Assembly: GCA_037903475.1 (NCBI GenBank)
Contig: JBAJFG010000549.1
Span: 558,001 to 622,000 of the forward strand
Direction of reading: 5' to 3'
From: Ancylostoma caninum
Taxonomy: Eukaryota > Nematoda > Chromadorea > Rhabditida > Ancylostomatidae
DNA: 64,000 bases
Below the pieces are notes generated by a model. The model saw nothing but the letters and a program-made list of their open reading frames with translations, was not told the DNA's origin and ran no database searches. Each line of letters opens with the position of its first letter. Position 1 is the stretch's first letter. Both the position numbers and the translations under genes were made by a program. Below are positions 1 to 13,589 of the stretch, piece after piece.

Positions 1-1143
<1,143 letters not shown>

Positions 1144-1206
1144 CACACACGCACATAAAATGCCAATTAATATTAACTATGATATTCTCTTAATTCCTGT
1201 AAGGTT

Positions 1207-1473
1207 GTGCTAGCGAAGCGTATGTGTACACAAACTATTATATCTCTGCTAAACAACAGGAATAGAACCCACCGGCTTGATCGATTTCACTATGTCCGAG
1301 AGCGGAAAAAGTTTTGTGTTGAGGATATCGTCTTCTTTTTTGTAACACTGGCACTGCTTCCGGTTTTTATCGTAGTAAGCGAGGCGGTGGCACATTTTCT
1401 CATCATCACTGGTTTCGGATTGATATGGCCTGCCTTAATGTTTAAAATAATACAATTTACTGCAATCAAATAA
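1207..1473 (+). CDS. Possible short coding segment with two hydrophobic stretches (unidentified)
   Basis: An 88-codon open frame whose C-terminal half holds two strongly hydrophobic stretches separated by SEAVAHF, resembling a two-pass membrane hairpin. A possible splice acceptor ('aacag') lies at about 1,260, so an exon beginning there is conceivable. I recognise no family and see no neighbouring exons. It follows directly after the CA-expanded R1 repeat, so it may be chance or a relic. Confidence 0.2.
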   Translation: MLAKRMCTQTIISLLNNRNRTHRLDRFHYVRERKKFCVEDIVFFFVTLALLPVFIVVSEAVAHFLIITGFGLIWPALMFKIIQFTAIK

Positions 1474-3476
1474 TATCTAAAATATAAATGTAAAATTCAG
1501 TTTTTATTGGCGTCCTAACCTATACTATTCCCATTCCTATGTACTTCTAAGAAGATTTGAGAAGGCAGGGTCAAGTTTTCAAATTTACAAATGAAGCTAA
1601 TTTTCGTAGAAGCGAGAGGACAAATCCGTGCACTCCTCTAAGAGGATAAACGCAGTGTACTCGACTAATCCGGGTCTACTAAGCGGTGTTTATGTCCATT
1701 AGGTAAGGGCGGTTCATGTTTCGTTTCAAAAGTATTCGTGTTGTTAGTGCTCGGAAAGCGAAAACATTAGTTTGGGAAAGAGTATCAGTGGTGGACGCAT
1801 CGGGAAGGAGCAGCAAGGCCAGCGCGGAGAATGGGCGGTCAATTCTTTGAAGTTACTTGATATAGAAAATGAAATTCTTACATTAGAACTTTCCTGTTAG
1901 CCTCATTTCCGGAATCTAGACTGGACCGCAGTAGAGTTTTGACCGAATCGACCAAAATTCAAATATTCGCTCGAAAGCTCGGATTCGAAAGTTTGTGTAT
2001 TCAAAAATTCGAAGATCCATTTGTAGTTTGCAACACTGCCGTTATTCGGATGCATTTTAATTTTGAAAATGAATTTCTGGAGAAGATACACAATTGAAAT
2101 ACCAGTCCATTTTATCAGATCTTTCAATTTTCCCCAACAACCTGCTCCCACTTCTGTATGCACTAGGGATCTTTGACTGTTATAGCTGCACCTCCGCAAA
2201 CTATTCCTCTAGGTAAGGAGAGCCTCTTTGGTAGAACCAATATGATTCTATAGATGCTTCAAAAATCAGCCTTTAAAACCCAGCTTTTTGACCAAATATC
2301 TAATTATTCAAACTTTTCCGCTTGCTCAGCATTCTTTGTCACTTATATTTAGCCCATATCCAACACTTTCCTCTTTGAAACGCTTATTTAGTCAGGGATT
2401 TGAATTTTTGTGTGGAATTTGAGGATCACCTAAATTGCACCTCTTGTCCAAACAGAGATCTATTCTATGTAGTTAAACAGAGTTTTCTCTAGGCGCCAGG
2501 CGCTAACGATTCGATCGAACTGAGATGAGCTTAACTCACAGCATTTTCTCAGTTGGGCCCAACTCTTCTTTTTTATCAGTCGAACCGCTACACGACGTCC
2601 TTCCCTTCTCTAAGTGCCAGCGCACCGTGGGACCCGTCTCTAGGCGTTCCCCCACTTTTTGACGCCGGCGCAGCCTTATCACGCCTTTGAACCCATCTCC
2701 GTGTATGTAATAGGGTTTCTTGAATTATTCTGTTGGAGTTAATTGTAGAATAGGACGCGCCATCTCAGGCAGTGGTGTACACGGGCGTTGAGATTTACAT
2801 ATTGTCTATACAAGAATAAATAATAGTAATATATACATATATAGAGTAAGATAGCCATTTCTGTCTTTCTATGATTATATATCGTAGTAGGTTGTTAGTG
2901 TGATAGAGCTTCGCGCGAGATTGTTAGTTCTTCTTTGTTAGCGGCTTACGTAGAGCCCATTCGCATTGTTCGAAAATTCGAAAAATCGAAAAGTAGATAA
3001 TTCGTAGAAATTCGAAAATTTGAATATTCGAAGATTGCGTGAGCGGTGCGGATGCACGCCACCCGAGACCTAACAGACCATACATAGTCCATTCAACCGG
3101 CAATGAGTGTTAGTAGCAGGGTCACGGACGCGGTCGATTTCAGTCTATGTCAAGCATGCCTGACAGTGTACTACCACATCGCTTCTCTTCAGTCTATGAG
3201 CTACCCAATATTCATGCTTTTTCAAATGCCTAATATGAAAAGAAGAGAAAATTGTGTGTTTTGTAGCAGCTTGACAAACACCTGGGTGACAAGAAGTGGT
3301 TGGAGTTGGGAGGAATCCCCTCCTGATGTTGCAGACTGTTGATACCCTCTCCACTCTCAATTAAACTTCTTATAAAAGGGCAGTTATCGTACTTTTCTGA
3401 ACGGATTTCGAGCAATAATGTTTGCTAAGCAATGAGCGGAATTGGTACGTACAGTGATGGGCATCCCCGTATGCAT
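1474..3476. other. No gene seen; repeat-derived spacer
   Basis: About 2 kb without supported coding content. Around 2,590-2,700 there are degenerate units of the 59-bp satellite family ('ctctaggcgttcccccactttttgacgcc'-like). Around 2,965-3,040 there is a simple repeat of ttcgaaaa/ttcgaa units. The rest is unassigned. Confidence 0.6.
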
Positions 3477-4239
3477 GAACATCCCCGCTGGGGAAGGGAT
3501 CGGCTGTTAAGCATTGCAGCGATCCCCAGCGGGGTTCGCCCACATCCTCTCCCTTCCCCATATGCATGAAGCGAGGGGGTCCCCTGAGGGGAGAAGATGT
3601 GCATCCCCTACGAATAGTAGGGGTTCGAGAGGGGATCACGCTCAGCAATCAATTGTTTCCTTTCATAATTCTGCATTTTTTTCCGTGAATTGCAAGTTTT
3701 TCGACGGTTCTTTGCCCAACTTTACTGATTTTCTATCACTTCAAGTGTCTACCATTTCCTTTTTGAGTGTATCTGTTGCACCTCTCTTCTTTCTAACCGT
3801 AATTTATGATTTTAACTTAACTTCATAATTTAAACTTTATGATCAATGTATTCCCTCCTCAGTGGCAGTTTCGGACGGTGTTTCGATACTGAAGCCGTGG
3901 ATGTCGCTGTCCAAGAACGAAACGCGGCAAAAGTGAAGGAGCAGACTTATAAGTATCTCGAACAGTAAAATGAACCACGGAAATGTTCAAAAATATGGCA
4001 AAAATTAACTCCCACACTTTAAAAACCAATTTATTCCAGCCTTAGCGGCATTTTCACGCGGTGCTTCGATGCAAAAGACGTGATTGCACAAAACGCGCAA
4101 ACAGCACGCGCAAGGGATGCATCCCCTTTCCTCGAGAAGTTTTATGCATAGCAGGGAGCCCCGCTGGAGAAGGCAGGGGATCGCTCCCCAGGCGATGCGC
4201 ATCCTCTCCCCTCCCCAGCGGGGATGTTCATGCATACGG
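3477..4239. mobile_element. Non-autonomous DNA element with 28-bp perfect TIRs (family R5, copy 1)
   Basis: The left end 3,477-3,504 begins CCGTATGCATGAACATCCCC. The right end 4,212-4,239 is its exact reverse complement over 28 bp. The interior is GC-rich near both ends ('gatccccagcgggg' motifs) and AT-rich in the centre. No transposase frame is seen. Most of the left half recurs at 47,847-47,969 and 49,117-49,270, where a second copy is split by an insertion. The superfamily is unassigned because no target-site duplication is convincing. Confidence 0.75.
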
Positions 4240-4384
4240 CCATGTTTTGAAGAATATTACCATGACGAAGATGATTAGAAAAAACTCATGATTAGAAAAA
4301 ACTCAACTCAAACTGATTAGAAACAAAAAAAAGGAGTCATCGAAAAACATTCTACTACATTCACGGAGCGCTCATCCACTCCAC

Positions 4385-5064
4385 ATGAAAGTGAATGTGG
4401 TACGGAACCTGAAGGTAACCAGCAGAAGAATTTCCTCAGAAAGCTCAGAAAGTGATGAAAAAGTTCAAAGCATACTCTTCGAAAATGGGTACACCACAAG
4501 AACAGCTGGCTCATGGAAACCATTTGCAGCAGCTGACGGCATTGCGCTAGTGTTGCCATTCTTGAACGACATTTACTCTAAGCAAATAAACACCATCGTT
4601 CGGAAATCTGGCCTTCCAGTGCGTGTTGTCTTTCGACCACCGCCCACACTCAAAGATATGCTAACTTCGTCGCGCGTTTACGAAGCAGGATGCGATCAAC
4701 AAGGATGTCGGTACTGTCGCGATCAGAAGAAGATCTGTAATCTGCGTGGGACCGTATATCTGATTAGCTGCAATGGATGCGGTCAGCGATATGTGGGAGA
4801 AACTGAGCGACCACTGAGAAAAAGACTAGACGAACATCGACGAGCACTATGCCACCCACAGTCATACCCTACCAACAGTTTCTCTAAGCACCGAACGACG
4901 ATGCACACGCGAGAATCTGCTCCAGACTTCGAGGTCAAAGTCGAAGTCGAAACCTCGAGAAGCCTCTCGAGAGGAAAATCATGGAGGCCAAAGAAATTAA
5001 ACGGTGCAAACCTGAAATCAATAGTAGGGAAGAACTCGTGGAGGCTCTAAAATATATAGCTTGA
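4385..5064 (+). CDS. Penelope-like retroelement fragment: GIY-YIG endonuclease region, frameshifted
   Basis: The frame carries a GIY-YIG-type nuclease signature: a CX2GCRYC-like cysteine cluster, then GTVYLISCNGCGQRYVGET (GIY read as TVY, YIG as YVG), then RPLRKRLDEHRRA with the conserved Arg and His. This arrangement is typical of the C-terminal endonuclease of Penelope-like elements. No reverse transcriptase domain lies upstream, so the copy is 5'-truncated. The first frame runs to 5,050, but a frameshift near 4,965 is needed to recover the expected tail (KIMEAKEIKRCKPEINSREE), which ends at the TGA at 5,062-5,064. A second, more decayed tail of the same family is at 30,043-30,158. The element is inactive as it stands. 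Confidence 0.8.
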
Positions 5065-5258
5065 TCGATTACGAAAAGCAGATGGAGTAGCAATATATCG
5101 ACCAGTGGAGATTACAGTATCACGAAACACCATATAAATACCCACTGTAGTCCCAAAACAAATTTATTGTATTCCTTCTGGTAACACGCTCGGTGGGTGC
5201 GGACAGTTGTCAATTAGTTGTCGTTGTGTGTTGTATGTAACTTGCTTTTTGTTAAGAT

Positions 5259-5283
5259 CTGAAGAAGGCGCTACGCGCCGAAA
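5259..5283 (+). ncRNA. Hammerhead-ribozyme-like core downstream of the Penelope-like ORF
   Basis: The order CTGAAGA (5,259-5,265), stem GGCGC/GCGCC (5,267-5,271 with 5,275-5,279) closed by a TAC loop, then GAAA (5,280-5,283) matches the CUGANGA - stem II - GAAA core of hammerhead ribozymes. Such ribozymes are known from Penelope-like elements. I could not confidently identify the NUH cleavage site or stems I and III, so activity is unproven. Confidence 0.45.
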
Positions 5284-5339
5284 GCTTATCAAGCAAAAGA
5301 AAATAAAGAAGCTCTCATCCAGTGCTGAACAAAATATTA

Positions 5340-8300
5340 TGAAATGAGACTTCGGGACAGCGCTATAATACAGAAAAAACTTTGTTAAGTCACGCATGCC
5401 AAACTTGGTTTTAGTGAGCTCTCTTATAGACTTTTTTTGCGTGCATAGAGTTAAATTCCGTGACTTGCCGTATGTGCAGACTACGAAATGGCGGGCAATT
5501 CCAGGTAGGTCCACAGTGCCTTGTTGAGAAAAACCAAGAGCAACTCGAGGCGTATCAGCACATGTTCTGTCTGGCATTGTATTCGCCCAGTGATGGTCCT
5601 GCACAACCTGCAATGGAATGAACTTTTGTACGGGGGTAAATACCATATCTAAAACAGGGTGATTTTATTGAAAATAATGATCGCAGTAGAGTGGTATAAC
5701 GTCAGAAAATATCATTTGATATTAGGGTTCTCAATTGGGGATGTGTGCTGAAGTTTAGGCATCGTTGTAAATGTGTTGCCAAACATTTGGTACTATCCGA
5801 TATCCTTTCATGGCAATTTTTTATATACAGACTATCAAATATTACTTCATACCTGATTTTTAAGGGAATTTACAAACGTATCAACGGAAATTTCCAAACT
5901 TCCATTCACTGTGTCTTATGTCGTTCAAGTGCGTAAAACTGCAGTGCAGCATTACCGCAAGTCATGTAAAGAATCAAAGGAATTCTTGCTCGTTAGACTG
6001 CCAGCAGTTACAGACGCGCGGGGGGGGGGTGGGGGTGGGAGGTTGATTTGATGAATATCAACTAGCCACCTAGGCGGGCTGAGAGTCGCTACTTTGAGCG
6101 GTGCTCAGACGCTACTTCAAGCGGTGCAGCGCCGCCCAAGCGACGCTCAGACGCTGTAGAGCGCTTCTTCCAGGCGCGGATGCGGAAATCGATCGCAAAA
6201 AGAGGGTTTTGAAGAAGTTAGGGATTGTTTCTTCTCATCTTTAAGGTACTAGCGCCCCTACGGGACGCTAGAAAGTGTGGATGTGGCAGCCACTTGAGGA
6301 TCATGTCAAAACTACTGGGTGCCAAAATAAGTTCGCGCGCTTTTCCTAAGCTGCCTTTTCCACTTTTTATCTGTGAACCTTATGCAGAGTATTTCACACA
6401 GTTCTGAAACACTTTTCTTCCGCCCACTTTACATGGGAAAATCAAGTTAATTGAGCATTAGAAATCAGAAAAAAGCATCCACTTCACAGAAACCCTGATT
6501 CAGACACCTTCTTCTTAATAGATTTTTACAAATTAAAGTGGCCAAGGCTTTCAAGAGATCTGCGCCTTGTGCATATAAATGCCATGCCAGAAAGAACTAT
6601 TCGTTAGTGGTCTTTCGGATTGAGCAACTACGTCATTGACTACCATTGCTCCCAAGCTTCTGCCAGGAGGACTCCCTTTCACTGCTTAGGAGTAACAAGC
6701 ATTTCACAGATAGGAGCGTTATTAGACAATGGACAGCACTTATATGGAGCGCATCTCCGCTACTTTCTATCAGCATGCTGACGGAACAATTTCAATGTGA
6801 GCAGTAGTTCGGTGCTGTATTCAATTGTACATGTTATAATTGGAAGCGGATGCGCCCAAACACCCAAAGTAATAATAGCATCGGCTTCTAACATATACGT
6901 GCTTCTCAAAGCTTTCCACTTTTTCTGGTCAGCCACTGGAGCATCAAAATTAAACCGCAAATCAAAAACAATAGGGAAACGGAGAATCCCGCACATCTCG
7001 GAACCCAGTTCAAAAGGGATAGCTGAAGTACCACGCATCTCTGCGAGAAAGTCGTCCGTGCTACACCAACAAATCAAAAAAGAATTTGTCTTTCTTCCAT
7101 AGAACGGGAACAAGTACCGGCCAGTTTCGAGTACGTTATCCTTGGCATTCTCCCTGACGTACACAACAACTTTTGTACACAGCTCATTTCTTTAAAATAG
7201 TGAATGCGTTGCTCATTTCCTGTCCAGACCATACTGCCATGGCCCACTTCTACATGTTCACATCCCATCTCAGGCTCATCCTGCTTTGCACTAATGATGG
7301 CAATTCTACTTCTTTCATTCACCCACACCACTATCCAAATCCGAAACCTACATTCCAATCGTACACTCCGTCCTGTCGCTACAGCACTGAAACACCAAAA
7401 TCTGCCTCAGTAAACTATTTGTTTTAATTCAACATAGATTGTGAGAAATCCCTTAACCATCGAAGCCGTCCACTTGTTGTGGAAATCACGGAAAGACAGA
7501 AATGTTGCGTCTCGTGAGGGGATCTGATGATCTCGTTCTCGTCTGAAGCCAGTATTCTATCACAAGATTTCGCAAGTTCAGCGTTCGATCAATATAAACG
7601 CTAACTTAAGTATAGTCGCATTTCAGAAAGCAATCGATAATTCCTAAATTTTCCTCTCGCAAGAAAATATTTTCTTCAGCTCGCCTCAGCTTGTGTGTGT
7701 ACTCCAGCTCCAAATTCTACCTGACGTGTCCTAATCATTTGGTCTAAGTCTTCAAACCCTAGTATTACCGCCCCTCCTGATCTTCGATAATTCGAAATTG
7801 GTACGAAGGGCCCATTACAACCGACGTCAAAATTCGTACCCTAAATGACAGCAACATTGACCAGTTTGACATGTGGCTACTGCTCAAGCTGTAAACTGCG
7901 GTCTGGCCCATCCGAGAGAATCTTTTCTGTCCAAATGAACACACGACGCCTAATAGCATTTCTACTTCGTATCCGGAAACACCCGCTGCGTTGAGCCACG
8001 CTTTTCTTTTCTCACGGTACATACACTTTCACTCCTTTCATTATCTTAGAACCATTCAAGGCCGTCCGCCAACCCATGGAATTATTGTTCCATTTACAAA
8101 TCACAAGAAAAGAATAATTCTCCATCATCGCTCATCCATAACAAGATTTACAATGCCTCACACAATTTTCGATCTAATCTCAAATCGGTTTTTCGAGTTC
8201 TGAAACGCCTTTGTAAGCCTACAGCATCAATTGTAATGGTGAATGTGAGTCCTGATTGATTTACTGCATCATGTCCTTGACGTGGAACAATCCTTGCATA

Positions 8301-8600
8301 GCTGCACCCGGAGGGTTGCAGAACTATTGAGTGCGGAAACAAGTTCATAAGCTTCTAACAACGAACGTTACTCCTTTGTTCCATCGGTAGGTTATCAGCA
8401 TGGTACTCACACCTTCCGAAATCTCCGCTGTTTAATTGTGTAACTTGCTTCTGCTGTTTTTCTGACTCAATCTTTCACTCCGAAACGTCGAGCTACTCAA
8501 GCATAACAGCTAAATAAAAGCACATACAGCTAAATTCCTGTTCAGCACCTTGCTCAGAGAAAACAATTTCTCAAAAATTTTGGCGCCACGGATGTGGAGC
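5340..8600. other. No gene supported; unassigned sequence
   Basis: Several open frames of 60-160 codons exist on both strands (for example minus 5,164-5,646 and minus 6,760-7,164), but none shows a recognisable domain, convincing splice sites or a consistent neighbour. A G-rich run with G-quadruplex character lies at about 6,019-6,042. A short motif 'agcgcccctacgggacgcta' near 6,250 has a relative at about 22,920. Confidence 0.5.
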
Positions 8601-8639
8601 AGTGCTTCGTTTTTATTCTTTTTTCGCTGTTTTTCCTCA

Positions 8640-9720
8640 AAGGTCAATAAGGATATGTTTACTGGAGTTTTCCCCTACGCTGAGCACGAATATAATGGCC
8701 ACTCTGCACCCAAATATTGATTTATTCATTTTATCGAATTTTTCACAAATTTTGCTCAGGGGTCGGTGACCACACGTCTACAGGATACTGAGATTCTCCC
8801 GTACGCTTAATTCGAATATAACAATCATTTTCCACCCGTGCACCTGTTTATTTATCCATCGATTCCATATGTTTTTCGTTACTTTGGCCAGTGATCTTTA
8901 AGACATTTCTACTGAGGTTTTCCGATAAACTCAGCAGAAATATGATAACTATTTTGAAAGAATATCTCGACCTATTGACTTTATCGATTGTTTGCTCGCC
9001 TCTGCACATGGACAAATGAGAATATGTACGCTGGGGCATTGGAACACACCACATATACAGCCAATCCCAAATATGGCGAGTTGCCACGCCTGCGGCACCA
9101 CTTGCGGAAAATCAATAAATCAATAACAACTCGGCGTAGATTCGTGATCAGCGTGGTGAAAAACCCCTGTGAGTACGGTTCCGCTAAACTTGCAGCACAA
9201 ATTGCGAAAAATCAACAAATCAATAAATCAATAACCCGCGGTGCAAAGTGGCCTTGAGATTTGTGATCAGCCTGGTGAAAAACCCCTGTAGGTACGGTTT
9301 CGCTAAACTTGCAGCACAAATTGTGAAAAATCAATAAATCAATAAATTAATAACCCGCGGTGCAAAGTGGCCTTGAGATTTGTGAGCCTGGTGAAAAACC
9401 CCTGTGGGTACGGTTCCGCTAAACTTGCAGCACAAATTGTGAAAAATCAATAAAATCAATAAATCAATAACCCGCGGTGCAAAGTGGCCCTCAGATTCGT
9501 GATCAGCGTGGTGAAAAACCACTGTAGGTACGGTTTCGCTAAACTTGCAGCACAAATTGTGAAAAATCAATAAAATCAATAAATCAATAATCCCGCGGTG
9601 CAAAGAGGCCCTCAGATTCGTGATCAGCGTGGTGGATTACCCCAGTATGCCCGTTTCGATTTGGATTGGAGCTGAACTAAGAAAAATCGATAAAATCGAT
9701 CGATAAATCGATATCCGTAT
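8640..9720. repeat. Tandem satellite, about 115-120 bp period
   Basis: From about 9,040 to 9,700 there are roughly five direct units. They are recognised by 'ggtgaaaaacccctg' or close variants at about 9,155, 9,270, 9,388, 9,510 and 9,630, each followed by 'cgctaaacttgcagcac' and 'aaaatcaataaatcaat'. The stretch 8,640-9,000 looks like older, diverged units of the same family. Related units in the opposite sense occur at 51,210-51,740. The run of aatcaataaatc/atcgat repeats is the common signature. Confidence 0.85.
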
Positions 9721-11060
9721 CGATACTATCCAATGAGTAGTGTCCTAGGCCCTCCGCCCTATTCGGATGGTCTCCCATGTTTCCAAGGCCCCTGCTCCAC
9801 CATCTTGCTCACAGATGCATTCCTGTCGTTTGAATTTGGCGCCACGCGCGCTGTCCAGATTTTTGAAAAAAAGTGTCGTAAGCGGTTCTATGTTTTATAT
9901 ATAGATATGCACTGGAGATCACTTTACTAATAGTCCATTTCTGCTAGATCTTAGGCCTTTTCCATGGAGGCGGCTCTCAGTCCGTCGAGGCGGCTCCCAG
10001 ACGCTACCTAGCCACGTCCGGAACTCTGCGGGCAGCCTTACCTGACCAAATTCATGCGACAGTCGACTACTCGAAAATGGCCCCAAACTTGGGTAACTGA
10101 ACCGAAATTTCAAGCAGTTCTCGGACCACCCCAATGAATCCATATATAACAAAATTACCCAAAGATATGTACAAAAACTGCAAACGTAAGCACTACCTTC
10201 CTTTTTCCGTCTGGAAGATCTATGTAGAATTGATTCCGAAGTTGTTTGAAATTTGGATCTTTGGCGCAGCTTTCCAGGTTTTTCAATTTGCTACCTTGAT
10301 CTTTGTTTCCAGGTATAGCCACAATGTTCACGTTGTCCTGGAGTGAACCTGTTTGAAAGCAAATTCATTCATTCACAGAGACAATAAATGATCTCGCTGC
10401 TGTGGTTCATGTGATCTTTGCGGTTTTTTTTTGCAGATCTTACTCTATATAAAGCGCAGACCCCCCCATCGCCGCGCGAGGGATGACAGGTCACGCTGTC
10501 ATTGATCCACTCGCCTCGCCCCACCTCTTTTGCCCGCCGCCACGGGCTCAATTGCGAAAATTGACACGCCCAATGACACGCCCATGTATATGTATGTGTA
10601 CAACATGGAAATCTTCAATTAGGACGTCCAATTTGCAACGAAAACGGAATATCTTTGATCTTTAAAGCAGAATAGGAGAACCAATGATGAAGCGAGTGTG
10701 ATTTCGCAATCAGAAACGTGAATCATCCAAATACAGCAGAGTTGTACGGAAATTTTCACCGCACTCCTTCTAAAGCATTAAGTAGTAATAGCAATTAGAA
10801 ATTAACGGTCAGGGGAACAAATGGTGCACTCTATGAGCTTAATATTGTGCTTACAAAGTAGGAATAGAACGTTTACGCACTTTTTTCCTGTTACAACCTG
10901 ATTGTGCCCGAATCATAACGATTTGGACTTCCAGCGCTATTACAAATGAAAAAGACTTGACCACGTGAGGATCTGTGTTTCTACTCATAAAACGCACCAT
11001 GTAGGAGCTCTTTATATTGAACATAATAAGAGTTAACCTCCAAACCGTTTAGGAGCTATG
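9721..11060. other. No gene supported
   Basis: Unassigned sequence without recognisable coding or repeat structure, apart from palindromic GC-rich bits near 9,960-10,010. Confidence 0.5.
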
Positions 11061-11067
11061 AGTTTAG

Positions 11068-11325
11068 AGATTACCTAGCCCTGAGGTAACGTGGCACACG
11101 GGTCCGAGTCAGAGCGCCGCGAAACGGCGCTCTGGCTCGGGGTTCCTTTTTTTCAGAGTTTACCTAGCCCTGAGGTAACGTGGCACACGGGTCCGAGTCA
11201 GAGCGCCGCGAAGCGGCGCTCTGGCTCGGGGTTCCTTTTTTTCAGAGTTTACCTAGCCCTGAGGTAACGTGGCACACGGGTCCGAGTCAGAGCGCCGCGA
11301 AGCGGCGCTCTGGCTCGGTATACCG
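11068..11325. repeat. 89-bp tandem repeat, about 2.9 copies, with an internal palindrome
   Basis: 'acctagccctgaggtaacg' begins at 11,073, 11,162 and 11,251, giving an exact 89-bp period. Each unit contains the perfect or near-perfect hairpin gagcgccgcgaagcggcgctc-like sequence flanked by 'ccgagtca' and 'tggctcgg'. Units are almost identical (the first has gaaacgg in the loop), so the duplication is recent. Confidence 0.95.
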
Positions 11326-11489
11326 ATACCCGACGTGCCAGGGTCTTGAATACTTTGACAAGTTCCGCGCAAATCCAATATCTTTTATAAAAGTCAATAT
11401 CCGCTTCATGTCGTTCTCATATGTGGTTGTAGATTTTTTTTGACTAAGGTATAGCTTCCTCCTAATCAAAACAGCGGACAGTAAAGCTA

Positions 11490-11760
11490 TGTAGCTGCCA
11501 TGTGTTTGTGGCTTAGATATGAAAGTAAACGATGTTTTTTCCGAAGATTTTTCCTTCTTTTGTGACTTCGGTGAGCGGAGGAGCTCAGACAATTGTGCCG
11601 TCGAACAGCAGGTCGAACCCCCATCGCCCCGCCCACTTTTTGAATTGGGGGAGCGTGTATCGACGTTCCGCTATAGCAAAACGTGCTGCTCATGCCCCCC
11701 CCCCGATGTGCTGCTCATAACCCCCTACGTGCTGCCGTCCGCCGGGACCATGATAACACG
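11490..11760. repeat. Dispersed repeat family R2, copy 1
   Basis: 'gctcagacaattgtgccgtc' and the following GC-rich block with 'cgtgctgctcatgc' recur at about 21,198-21,350. The leading part ('agctgccatgtgtttgtggc') recurs at about 32,045-32,140. No termini or coding content were identified. Confidence 0.7.
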
Positions 11761-11849
11761 TGTATATGTGATTAATCAACTACTTCATCTTCGCTAACCT
11801 TCACTTTCATCCTAACATCCTTGGAGCAGTGGTGAGTGTTCATGTGTTC

Positions 11850-12330
11850 CCATTATGGGGCAACTAGGCAGTGTGTCAGTTCATGATGGGTATGGGGATA
11901 TCAACAGAAGCCGGTCCTACTCGATCCAGCTTGAAATTAGGAAGAACCGTCAAAAAACAATATTTAGGAGGCCAAATTTGATTCTAGAGTGGACGAGTTT
12001 CCTTGCTAGGGAGCTGGAAAAAGCGCAGCTGAGGAGTTGAGATTGCACATCAAAATGAACTTTTCAGGAGTAGCTATTGAATAAGCGAACGAATAAGCAT
12101 TGCCGTACTGGAAAACCTTGTCGCACCCTCAGCACGTTTTTAAGGGGGAATCAAACCTCCCATCCACTGGCCAAGAATTTCGGAATTCTCGGCCAAAGAA
12201 TCTCCGACTTATGGGGTTTTCGACGTTACCTAACGACCTAAAGTGCACCTATGCGCTCAGCGGCCCGCACATGTTCAGCTGAGGTGAGGGTCTCGAACGC
12301 GATCCTTGATGTGACCCACTGCCTTTAAAG
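11850..12330 (+). repeat. Dispersed repeat family R3, copy 1
   Basis: Matches 36,910-37,285 in opposite orientation. Shared blocks are 'tcatgatgggta', 'ggtcctactcg', 'gacgagttt/ctctctgctagg', 'agttgagattgc', 'gtagctatt', 'ccactggccaagaatttcg' and 'actgcctttaaa'. The block ggccaagaatttcggaattctcggcca is itself a near-palindrome. No coding frame is conserved between copies. Confidence 0.75.
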
Positions 12331-12727
12331 GCAGGGTCCGGCCAAAATTTCATCTTCCAAATTTGCACTGGATTGGTAGCCTACGGTGACGCCTTAGACG
12401 AAAACTGTAGAAAAATCCCTGAAAAGGCCCCACAACAAACGCTTTCCATCGACCAATTTCAGTACGGCGCTCGCGGATCTGCCGCGTCCGTGCTTTCAAA
12501 TGACGTTATGCTACGTTCCCTACATGCCCTCTGTTGTGGCGTCGTAGAAACAATTCATATTCAAACGAGCAGTGGTCCATTCGATCTGTTGGGAAGGTTT
12601 CGCGAGGTGTCCGTTAGGCTGTATGTATGTGAGCGTCCATCGTTGTTCAGTATGGACCTCGCACTCCGAGCGGCCATGTCATCTGATTTTTGTATAGACG
12701 TCCAAGCTGATGCCCGGCGAGGCCAGC

Positions 12728-12950
12728 CTCCCGTTGTTGTCTGGCCAGTTTCCGGGTCTTGCCTGGCCAGTTTCCGGGTCTTGCCTGGCCAGTTTCCGCC
12801 TGTTGCCTGAACAGTTTCCGGGTGTTCATGGCTGCCTGGTCAGATTCCGGGACTGAATTTCCTGACCAGTTCCCGGGTGTTGCCTGGCCAGCTTCCGGCT
12901 CTTGCGTGCCTGGCCAGCAGGCAAGCACGTCTGCTGGCCAGGCTACGAGA
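12728..12950. repeat. 22-bp minisatellite (ctggccagtttccgggtcttgc)-like
   Basis: Two exact 22-bp units start near 12,742, followed by progressively diverged units to about 12,950. The array stays open in several frames, which creates spurious proteins rich in PGQFP-like repeats. Confidence 0.85.
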
Positions 12951-13589
12951 CCCGTAAAATGTTTAGGCGGCGGACTTCAGAGAACGTGTAATCTTTTGTC
13001 ACTTTTTGGGCAATGTTGGATTTGTTTCTGTGCAAACCATATCGGAAAGGGCTTTCACTATCTTGCACTCTACAAACTTCACTCTTTAGACCTGAATTTC
13101 TTATTGTTTTACGTTCAACTGCACGCGAGATTAGTGGTCAGTTTTTTTTAGATGACCAATGTTTCCGAGCTATCTCCTTCTTCAGGAAGATAAATAATAC
13201 GAAAGATAGTACACAATACGAAATTCAAGTCATGCCGAGATTCATAAACATCCGATCCTAGAAACTCTTTAGACCTTTGTCGACCTCACTGGTAGGGGAA
13301 CAACATTCACGTTTTCGGCTCAGACAATCTTCAGTTTTCTGGCCTACACCTCACTCCTATCGGAGCTATGGCTGCTGCTATCATACTCTATATATATTAC
13401 AGACATTATGTGACTCTGTGCGTGCGTGTGCACACGCACTGTGATTGGTCAGTGATGGTGATTGGTGGTGATTGTGAGATCCTATAAAAGGCTAAGAACG
13501 GGTATGGTGTGGTGGAGTGGGGTAGAGAGATGGTCGAGCAGAAGGTCGAGCGATGTGCAATAGGTCTGTCGATGAAGAAGGGGTGCGCC
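12951..13589. other. No gene seen
   Basis: Unassigned. The part at 13,440-13,500 (gattggtcagtg...cctataaaaggc) resembles 19,615-19,660 (gattgatcagtggcggtgac...tatataaaag) and has a TATA-like tract, so it may be the leader of a repeat family. Confidence 0.4.

Noticed and set aside
5164..5646. 160-aa minus-strand frame downstream of the Penelope-like ORF
   Set aside because: I considered a zinc-finger-like or other domain (DLPGIARHFVVC), but the expected cysteine/histidine pattern is absent and part of it overlaps the Penelope-like 3' region.
12373..13151. 130-145 aa frames with PGQFP-like repeats
   Set aside because: They arise from the 22-bp minisatellite; frames on both strands are equally open.
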